From Hyphomicrobiales bacterium (lineage in GTDB: Bacteria; Pseudomonadota; Alphaproteobacteria; Rhizobiales; Xanthobacteraceae), in assembly GCA_009377695.1 (NCBI GenBank), contig WHTP01000045.1, positions 1 to 41,046 of the forward strand: 41,046 bases of DNA. Direction: 5' to 3'. The notes beneath the pieces were generated by a model. It was given only the letters and a program-made list of their open reading frames with translations, did no database searches and was not told the DNA's origin. This document shows, in pieces, positions 40,488 to 41,046 of this stretch. The translations under genes and the position numbers were made by a program. The stretch's first letter is position 1. Each line of letters opens with the position of its first letter.

Positions 40488-40510
40488 ATTGCCGGGCTTG
40501 ACCCGGCAAT
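40488..40510. repeat. REP palindrome ATTGCCGGG-CTTGA-CCCGGCAAT in the dnaX leader
   Basis: A 23-nt palindrome with 9-bp perfect arms and a 5-nt loop, flanked by GTC and CCATC. This short intergenic repeat is widespread in alphaproteobacteria. It lies about 30 nt upstream of the dnaX start codon, inside the presumed leader. Confidence 0.85.
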
Positions 40511-40637
40511 CCATCATTTTTCCAGAAAGATGGATACAACCCCGAGTTCGACCGCCCATTTAAGAGCTCTGCAAGCCGGAAACATCCGACTTGCAACGGT
40601 CAAGCCCGCGCATGACCGAGATGTGCAAAGAATTCGG

Positions 40638-40735
40638 TGGGAGGCTGACGAGCGACCCGAACCGGAGCTCGTTAGGGCTGCTTCCTTCCGGACCTGACCC
40701 GGTTGGCGAGTGGCTCGTCCACCGCCAACCTCCCG
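40638..40735 (-). ncRNA. ffs: Signal recognition particle RNA (4.5S type)
   Basis: The minus strand carries the invariant SRP tetraloop domain GGTCAGGTCCGGAAGGAAGC (around 40677-40697), with the GGAA tetraloop and the asymmetric loop bound by Ffh. Outward from it, GACGAGC pairs with GCTCGTC, and the ends GGGAGG (40729-40734) and CCTCCC (40639-40644) close the hairpin, giving an RNA of about 98 nt. The RNA joins Ffh and FtsY to target membrane proteins co-translationally. It lies upstream of dnaX on the same strand, the usual alphaproteobacterial order. The exact ends are set by pairing and may be off by a few bases. Confidence 0.94.
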
Positions 40736-40740
40736 GCCTC

Positions 40741-40769
40741 TATATCGGCGGAACGGAACGCGAATGCAA
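40741..40769 (-). promoter_or_regulatory. Promoter of the SRP RNA gene
   Basis: On the minus strand TTGCAT (40764-40769) and GATATA (40741-40746) are separated by 17 nt. The -10 box ends 6-7 nt before the predicted 5' end of the RNA, as expected for a stable-RNA promoter. A CTAG palindrome B ends 10 nt upstream of the -35 box. Confidence 0.55.
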
Positions 40770-40779
40770 GCGCGCCATG

Positions 40780-40854
40780 CTAGTGTCCCGATTCCGAAGT
40801 TCGTACCATTTCGCGGCGGCCTCCTATACGAACTTCGGAATCGAAGGACACCAG
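40780..40854 (-). repeat. CTAG palindrome B, locus IV
   Basis: A 75-nt copy in reverse orientation with left end CTAG and right end CCAG (one change). The arms are CGATTCCGAAGTTCGTA and its partner. The spacer CAACTCATTGATT (40855-40867) joins it to palindrome A. Confidence 0.92.
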
Positions 40855-40867
40855 CAACTCATTGATT

Positions 40868-40945
40868 CTAGTGTGGCTTTGGTTCAGACGTCCGCATGTC
40901 GGACTCGCCGCGAGAATGATGCGGACTTCTGAACCGCCACACTAG
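40868..40945 (-). repeat. CTAG palindrome A, locus IV
   Basis: A 78-nt copy with intact CTAG at both ends, in reverse orientation. One arm carries a change (CAGACGTCCGC for CAGAAGTCCGC) that leaves a mismatch in the stem. It is the fifth A-spacer-B unit of the window. Confidence 0.92.
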
Positions 40946-41017
40946 CCCATCTTTCACGATTCGCGGCGATTTGCTCGTTTTTCGGGGTGCGAAGGGGGCA
41001 AAAACCGAGTCGGATCA

Positions 41018-41046
41018 ATGGCGAGTTTGCGAGATCGGCGTGTAGT
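41018..41046 (+). CDS. Possible start of a gene cut by the window edge
   Basis: ATG at 41018-41020 opens nine codons (MASLRDRRV) that run off the window. There is no good ribosome binding site, so this may not be a gene. It is listed only because the frame is open to the edge. Confidence 0.15.

Overview
The window is high-GC chromosomal DNA from an alphaproteobacterium, most likely order Hyphomicrobiales near Bradyrhizobiaceae/Xanthobacteraceae. The evidence is the order of the housekeeping genes (rpmH-rnpA-yidC ... engB ... argB ... HAD nucleotidase ... dapD-DUF805-dapE ... truA, fmt-def, rmuC, recR-ybaB-dnaX-ffs), a DnaX without its zinc-ligand cysteines, and several families of intergenic palindromes typical of that order. 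The assignment is inference from gene order and remembered sequence signatures; no search was run.

Layout. 1-1019: AT-richer DNA with two small unrecognised membrane-protein genes, ending at a tRNA-Arg(ACG) gene (possible island edge). 1408-2889: orphan sensor histidine kinase. 3144-5768: promoter, rpmH, rnpA, yidC, the last ending inside a palindromic repeat. 5787-10083: accessory block (methyltransferase and AraC regulator on the minus strand, three small exported proteins on the plus strand, and a spermidine-synthase-fold protein with an N-terminal export or anchor segment). 10371-12281: engB and argB, pushed apart by repeats. 12300-15309: CHR-family chromate transporter and a B12-binding radical SAM protein like HpnP. 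15574-18526: HAD nucleotidase, then a coupled flavin monooxygenase and alpha/beta hydrolase pair. 18624-21523: universal stress protein, Na+-dependent transporter, HupE/UreJ-type metal permease. 21637-24940: dapD, two DUF805 proteins, dapE. 25053-30976: TcuA-like flavoprotein plus a Bug-type binding protein on the plus strand, facing a Bug-LeuC-like-LeuD-like operon on the minus strand; this looks like an organic-acid uptake and conversion cluster. 31111-34464: third DUF805 protein, truA, a c-type cytochrome, fmt, def. 34613-37583: rmuC and an AmpG-like permease. 37597-40735: ffs (SRP RNA), dnaX, ybaB, recR on the minus strand.

The most distinctive feature is a bipartite repeat. A 78-nt palindrome (A) and a 75-nt palindrome (B), both ending in CTAG, are always joined by a 13-nt spacer. 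There are five A-spacer-B units at four loci in both orientations, including a tandem dimer whose two units share one CTAG. A diverged solo A forms the 3' end of the radical SAM gene, and an unrelated 42-nt perfect CTAG-ended palindrome lies behind the leuC-like gene. This resembles a non-autonomous mobile family that uses CTAG as its site, perhaps mobilised by an IS630-type transposase; no transposase lies in the window.

The housekeeping genes cover ribosome and tRNA maturation (rpmH, rnpA, truA, fmt, def), membrane protein insertion (yidC, ffs), lysine/peptidoglycan and arginine synthesis (dapD, dapE, argB) and DNA replication or repair (dnaX, recR, ybaB, rmuC). The accessory genes sit in the joints between these conserved blocks, often next to repeats.
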